NCBI RefSeq assembly: GCF_900155915.1
Contig: NZ_FTPO01000003.1
Span: 124,001 to 188,000, forward strand
DNA: 64,000 bases
Origin: Microbacterium sp. RU33B
Lineage (GTDB): Bacteria > Actinomycetota > Actinomycetes > Actinomycetales > Microbacteriaceae
Reading direction: 5' to 3'
A program made the position numbers and the translations under genes. Below the pieces are notes generated by a model. It saw only the letters and a program-made list of their open reading frames with translations, searched no databases and was not told the origin of the DNA. Shown here piece by piece: positions 60,413-64,000 of this stretch. Within the stretch, counting starts at the first letter, position 1; each line of letters opens with the position of its first letter.

Positions 60413-61450
60413 TCAGGGGATCGAGTAGATCTTCATCGTGGAGCCCGAGTCCGCATCCGACAGGGTCTTCGGCATCGGCCGGTATTGGCCGTCGGTGTTG
60501 TGACTCGCGAACGAGATGATCGGGCCGTCGGGCGAATACTCCACACGCGACACCGTCATGGTGTGATCGAGGCCCGGCCCGGTGTCGCCCCAGTCGAAGA
60601 CGCCGACGTCGCCCACCCGCACGCGGTCGAGGTCGTCGATCGTCGAGACGGCGAACCCCTGGGCCGAGAGGTACTCGTCCATCGCGGTCGTGGAGCGCCA
60701 GACCTTGGACGCCTTCCAGGCGCCGCCCGAGTTCCACTCGTCGTCCATCTGCCATCCGCGGGCGAGGAGGCCCTGGCTGGTGAAGTTGACGCAGTCGCCG
60801 CCGGCGGAGTTGTAGTCGCCCCACTCCTCGACGTTGTAGTCGTCGGCGTACGCGAGCAGGTAGGCGATCTGGGCGTCGAGGTCGCCCCCGGTCGGCTGAG
60901 AGCTCGCGGCTTCGGCAGCGGTCGTGAGGGAGTCCCGATACGCCTGGGCGGATGCCTTCACCGTGCCCACGGCGTCGGAGGCCTTGGCGAGCACGGCGGG
61001 GAGGGCGGTGACCTCGGCTTCGCGTACGGCCGTGATCTGGGCGAACAGGGCGTTCTCGGTCGACCTCTCGGCATCCGACCACTGCCCGAGCACCGCCTTG
61101 CCGGCCTCGACGACGGCGTCGCGGTAGGCCTCGACGGCGGCACCCATGGCGGTTGCCGCGGCGGCGACATCCTCGTCGGACTCGCCCGGATCGAGTGCGG
61201 ACGAGCGCGCGTCCGAGAGGGCGGTGACGGCATCCGTCGACGCGAACGACGACGACGCGTCGAGCGCCGCCTGCGACACGTCGAGCAGCCGGGAGAGGTC
61301 GGAGCGCGTCTCCGCGGCGGCGGCGGATGCCGCGATGCGCGGGATCACGATCACCGCGGCGACGATCAGCACGATCGCCAGCAGCACCGTCGCACGACGG
61401 CGGCGGAACATGCGGCGGCGTGCTGCCGCCTCGCGGGGCGTGAGGGTCAC
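60413..61450 (-). CDS. Membrane-anchored/secreted amidase-domain protein
   Basis: 345 residues. A single N-terminal signal anchor (TVLLAIVLIVAAVIVIPRIA), a helical coiled region of ~140 residues (Ala/Asp/Ser-rich), and a C-terminal Cys-His peptidase-like domain of the amidase_6 type (YNSAGGDCVNFTSQGLLARG, GPGLDHTMTVSRVE). The catalytic Cys and His are in those motifs. Probably acts on peptidoglycan or wall peptides outside the membrane. GTG start. Confidence 0.8.
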   Translation of the reverse strand: MTLTPREAAARRRMFRRRRATVLLAIVLIVAAVIVIPRIAASAAAAETRSDLSRLLDVSQAALDASSSFASTDAVTALSDARSSALDPGESDEDVAAAATAMGAAVEAYRDAVVEAGKAVLGQWSDAERSTENALFAQITAVREAEVTALPAVLAKASDAVGTVKASAQAYRDSLTTAAEAASSQPTGGDLDAQIAYLLAYADDYNVEEWGDYNSAGGDCVNFTSQGLLARGWQMDDEWNSGGAWKASKVWRSTTAMDEYLSAQGFAVSTIDDLDRVRVGDVGVFDWGDTGPGLDHTMTVSRVEYSPDGPIISFASHNTDGQYRPMPKTLSDADSGSTMKIYSIP

Positions 61451-61526
61451 CGAGCGAGGCTATCCCGGCAGGGGCGTCGACCCCGGGAGCGTCCGCGGCA
61501 CGTTCGCGATTCGGATGAGAACGGGC

Positions 61527-62192
61527 TCATCGAGCGAGCGAGAGCACCTCGGCGAGCACCCGCGGGTCGGCGAGGATACGGAAGTGTCCTCCCGTGTCGA
61601 GCATGATGTTGGTCGCGCCGACGAGCTCGCTGCGCTCGGGGATGTGCGGGTCGAACTCGCTGTAGATCGACACGATCGCACTGTTGGCGGCACTCTCCAG
61701 GCCGAGGGCGACGATGGTCGCATTGCGCGGCGCGAAGATGCGCAGCGTGGGCAGCCACATGAGCTGCGCGTAGCGCGATCCGCCGAACGGGGTCGCGATG
61801 GCCACCATGCCGCGGACGCGGGCGCCGGATGCTCCGATCATGACCTGCTTGCCGACGAGTCCGCCCTTGCTGTGCGCGACGATCACGACGTCGGACAGGG
61901 CGTGGGCTTCGAGGTGCGCCTCGACGCGCTCCGCCATCTCGGCGACCGGACGCCGATTGTGCCGCAGCTGCTCGACGACGTGCACCGGATGTCCGTGCGC
62001 GTGGAGCTGCTCCACGAGCGGCTGCACGAACTTCCACGACTCGTAGACCCCGGGGATGACCACGATCGGCGTGCCCGCGCCCGTGCGGAACCGCGCGGCA
62101 TCCGTGCGGTTGAAGAACGCGCGCGCCTGCCAGATGCCGGCGTAGACGTAGTCGCGGGCCCACCACCCGACCCGGCGGAGCAGCGAGCTCAC
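61527..62192 (-). CDS. Alpha/beta hydrolase (esterase/lipase-like)
   Basis: 221 residues. PIVVIPGVYESWKFVQPLVE (oxyanion region), nucleophile elbow VIVAHSKGGLVG with Ser, ATPFGGSRYA, and the acid/His end in SEFDPHIP and DTGGHFRILADP. Resembles short triacylglycerol-lipase/esterase-like proteins of actinobacteria; substrate unknown. GTG start. No signal peptide. Confidence 0.83.
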   Translation of the reverse strand: MSSLLRRVGWWARDYVYAGIWQARAFFNRTDAARFRTGAGTPIVVIPGVYESWKFVQPLVEQLHAHGHPVHVVEQLRHNRRPVAEMAERVEAHLEAHALSDVVIVAHSKGGLVGKQVMIGASGARVRGMVAIATPFGGSRYAQLMWLPTLRIFAPRNATIVALGLESAANSAIVSIYSEFDPHIPERSELVGATNIMLDTGGHFRILADPRVLAEVLSLAR

Positions 62193-62308
62193 GCGCGGAC
62201 TTCGCGGGGGCGGACGTGCGGCTGTGCCATGTCGACCACGCTAGGGCCTCGGCGGCCCGTGGGCGGATACGGTCGTCTACAACGGATCAACGGCGACGAA
62301 AGGTGATC

Positions 62309-63592
62309 GTGTCCATCGAGCAGGAGAACGACGCGTCCGCGCAGCAGAACTGGTCGGGCACCTATCGGTACGCGGCGGAGCGGATCATCGCCCCCACAGA
62401 TGCCGCGGAGCTCCCCGGCATCATCCGCTCGGCCCCGCGTGTGCACGCGCTCGGCACACGCCACTCGTTCAACGCCCTCGCCGACACGTCCGGCACGCTC
62501 GTGGATCTGACCGGGCTCCCCGACGACGTGGCGGTGGACGGGGTCGCCGGCACCGCACGCGTGACGGCGTGGACGCGCTACGGCGCGGCCGCGCAGGCCC
62601 TGGAAGAGGCCGGGTTCGCCCTGCACAACATGGGGTCGCTGCCGCACATCGCGGTCGGGGGTGCGACGGCCACGAGCACGCACGGCTCGGGCGACCGCAA
62701 CGGCTCGCTGGCAACGGCCGTGCGGGCCCTCACCTTCATCGACGCGAACGGCGACCCGCAGACGATCCGTCGCGGAGACGACGACTTCGACGCGCTCGTC
62801 GTGCATGTGGGGGCGTTCGCGATCGTCACGCACGTCGAGCTCGACATCCAGCCGACGTACCGCGTGCGGCAGGACATCTACAGCGGCCTGACGTGGGAGG
62901 CGGCGCTCGCCGACCTGGATGCGATCACCACGGCCGGGCACAGCGTGTCGATCTTCACCCGCTGGGAGGGCGAGGACCTCGGATTCGTGTGGGTGAAGAC
63001 GCGGCTCGGCGACGACACGGATGCCGTGGTCGACGTGCTCCTCGACGGTGCGCGCGATCCCGGCAGCACGCCGCTGGGCAGCGACGACAACGTCACCGAG
63101 CTGGGCGGGGTCCCCGGGCCCTGGCTCCTGCGTCTGCCGCACTTCCGCCTCGACCGCGAGCCGTCGTTCGGTGCGGAGATCCAGACCGAGTACTTCATCG
63201 ACCGGCAGGATGCTCCGCAGGCCCTCCGGGCCGTCCGCGCGCTCGCTCCGCTGATCCGGCCGCACCTGGTCTGGACCGAGCTGCGCACGATCGCCGCGGA
63301 CGACCTCTGGCTCAGCCCCGCCTACGGCCGCGACAGCATGGCGATCCACTTCACTTGGTTCGACCGCCCCGACGAGGTGGCCGCGGTGATCCCGCTCATC
63401 GAAGAGGCGCTGCGCCCGTTCGGCGCGCGGCCGCACTGGGGCAAGGTGCACGCGTTCGACGCCGAGCGTCTCGCCGAGGTGCACCCGCGCCTGGCCGACG
63501 CCCGGGCGGTCTTCGAGCGTCGCGACCCCGACGGCCGGTTCGTCAGCGACCACCTCGTGGCCCTCGGCGTGCGCGAGACTCGGAGCAGGTGA
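62309..63592 (+). CDS. FAD-binding alditol-oxidase-type protein
   Basis: 427 residues. VAO/PCMH FAD-binding fold: ALGTRHSFNALADT with His52 at the position of the covalent FAD His of Streptomyces alditol oxidase, and ATSTHGSGDRNGSLATAVRA for pyrophosphate binding; C-terminal substrate domain with HWGKVHAFDAERLAEVHPRL and RRDPDGRFVSDHL, the D-arabinono-lactone/alditol oxidase tail. It would oxidise alditols (xylitol, sorbitol) with O2. Start GTG 62309 with AAAGG ahead; the open frame extends upstream without similarity. Confidence 0.85.
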   Translation: MSIEQENDASAQQNWSGTYRYAAERIIAPTDAAELPGIIRSAPRVHALGTRHSFNALADTSGTLVDLTGLPDDVAVDGVAGTARVTAWTRYGAAAQALEEAGFALHNMGSLPHIAVGGATATSTHGSGDRNGSLATAVRALTFIDANGDPQTIRRGDDDFDALVVHVGAFAIVTHVELDIQPTYRVRQDIYSGLTWEAALADLDAITTAGHSVSIFTRWEGEDLGFVWVKTRLGDDTDAVVDVLLDGARDPGSTPLGSDDNVTELGGVPGPWLLRLPHFRLDREPSFGAEIQTEYFIDRQDAPQALRAVRALAPLIRPHLVWTELRTIAADDLWLSPAYGRDSMAIHFTWFDRPDEVAAVIPLIEEALRPFGARPHWGKVHAFDAERLAEVHPRLADARAVFERRDPDGRFVSDHLVALGVRETRSR

Positions 63593-63596
63593 TCGC

Positions 63597-63935
63597 ATGG
63601 GCGTGCACCGCGCGACGGTCGCATCGACGAGCGATCCGATGGATCTGGGACGCCTCCAGGTGACGATCCCCTCGACGGGATCCGTGCTCTGGGCACCCCG
63701 CGTCTTTCCGATCGCGGCCTTCACCGCACAGGACGTCGCCGTGGGCGCGGCCGTGTGGGTCGCGTTCGAAGACGACGACCCGGACCGCCCCGTGGTGCTC
63801 GGACTCGTCGACCCGCCCTCTCGCCGCGACGGCCTCGGCCGCGATCTGGAAGCGCTCGGGGACGCCTGGGATCACGGGCACGCGTCGGGGGCGTCGGATG
63901 CCGGCGGCGGCGTGACACCGAACCCGTACCGCTGA
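63597..63935 (+). CDS. Small OB-fold protein resembling the N-terminal domain of phage/contractile-system spike (gp5/VgrG) proteins
   Basis: 112 residues, beginning 4 bp after the oxidase stop. The pattern LGRLQVTIPSTGSVLWAPRV then GAAVWVAFEDDDPDRPVVLG is like the gp5/VgrG-type OB-fold (baseplate assembly protein V family), with a polar tail (HASGASDAGGGVTPNPYR). A full spike would be much longer; this protein contains only the OB module. Similarity is by eye. The remaining 65 bp to the right edge show no complete gene. Confidence 0.5.
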   Translation: MGVHRATVASTSDPMDLGRLQVTIPSTGSVLWAPRVFPIAAFTAQDVAVGAAVWVAFEDDDPDRPVVLGLVDPPSRRDGLGRDLEALGDAWDHGHASGASDAGGGVTPNPYR

Positions 63936-64000
63936 GGAGGCGCTTCGACGACGGCATCCGGAGCCCGCACGGGTGCACTGCGTGGAGACTCGCGCGTTGT

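Overview
The window is high-GC actinobacterial DNA, most likely a Microbacterium-type member of the Microbacteriaceae. The evidence is many GTG starts, tightly packed 4-bp ATGA/GTGA gene overlaps, frequent gatgcc/gcatcc triplets, and TAGnnT-type -10 boxes. This is inferred from composition and gene content; no rRNA or other taxonomic marker is present.

Layout. 1-5.3 kb: a plus-strand housekeeping operon for cell-wall and tRNA-modification functions (end of glmS, acpS, alr, tsaE, tsaB, rimI, tsaD, a small membrane protein). 5.3-6.5 kb: a THUMP-like methyltransferase on the minus strand. 6.5-17.8 kb: the most unusual part, an iniBAC-like island. It has two paralogous Asp/Asn/Ser/Thr-rich repetitive proteins, two dynamin-like GTPases resembling mycobacterial IniA and IniC, a four-helix membrane protein, an IniB-N-domain protein whose second half is related to the two repetitive proteins, a large LuxR-type (LAL/MalT-like) ATPase regulator, and a membrane-anchored Hsp70 ATPase without a substrate-binding domain. 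G5/C4-5 inverted repeats lie in front of three of its transcription units. The island sits between tsaD and groES, which in other actinobacteria are commonly close neighbours.

17.8-22.2 kb: groES behind two CIRCE operators, rarD, and a csoR-copA-copZ copper-efflux operon with two CsoR-like operators. 22.4-30.4 kb: a branched-chain amino-acid ABC system whose binding-protein gene lies on the plus strand, while livHMGF lie on the minus strand beyond an 818-residue protein of unknown function. 30.7-40.6 kb: purine metabolism and neighbours (guaB, TMEM175-like channel, DUF2277, ABC-F, guaB3, SURF1, DUF3817, guaA, glycosyltransferase). 40.65-40.95 kb holds three copies of a short repeat. 41-48.6 kb: stand-alone LigD-type polymerase, secreted 5'-nucleotidase with Ig-like tail, Bax-inhibitor-1 protein, glycerophosphodiesterase, AraC regulator followed in frame by an orphan LuxR HTH.

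48.6-59.2 kb: a rhodanese, a frameshifted flavin monooxygenase, and an eight-gene operon. The operon joins a peptide/nickel-type ABC importer to a luciferase-like monooxygenase, two AhpD/CMD-family proteins and an FMN reductase. This is a conserved but functionally unassigned cluster, probably for scavenging a small organic (perhaps organosulfur) compound. 59.2-64 kb: fatty-acid desaturase, secreted amidase-domain protein, alpha/beta hydrolase, alditol-oxidase-type flavoprotein, and a small protein resembling the OB-fold of phage/contractile-system spike proteins at the right edge.

No tRNA, rRNA, CRISPR array, transposase or integrase was seen.
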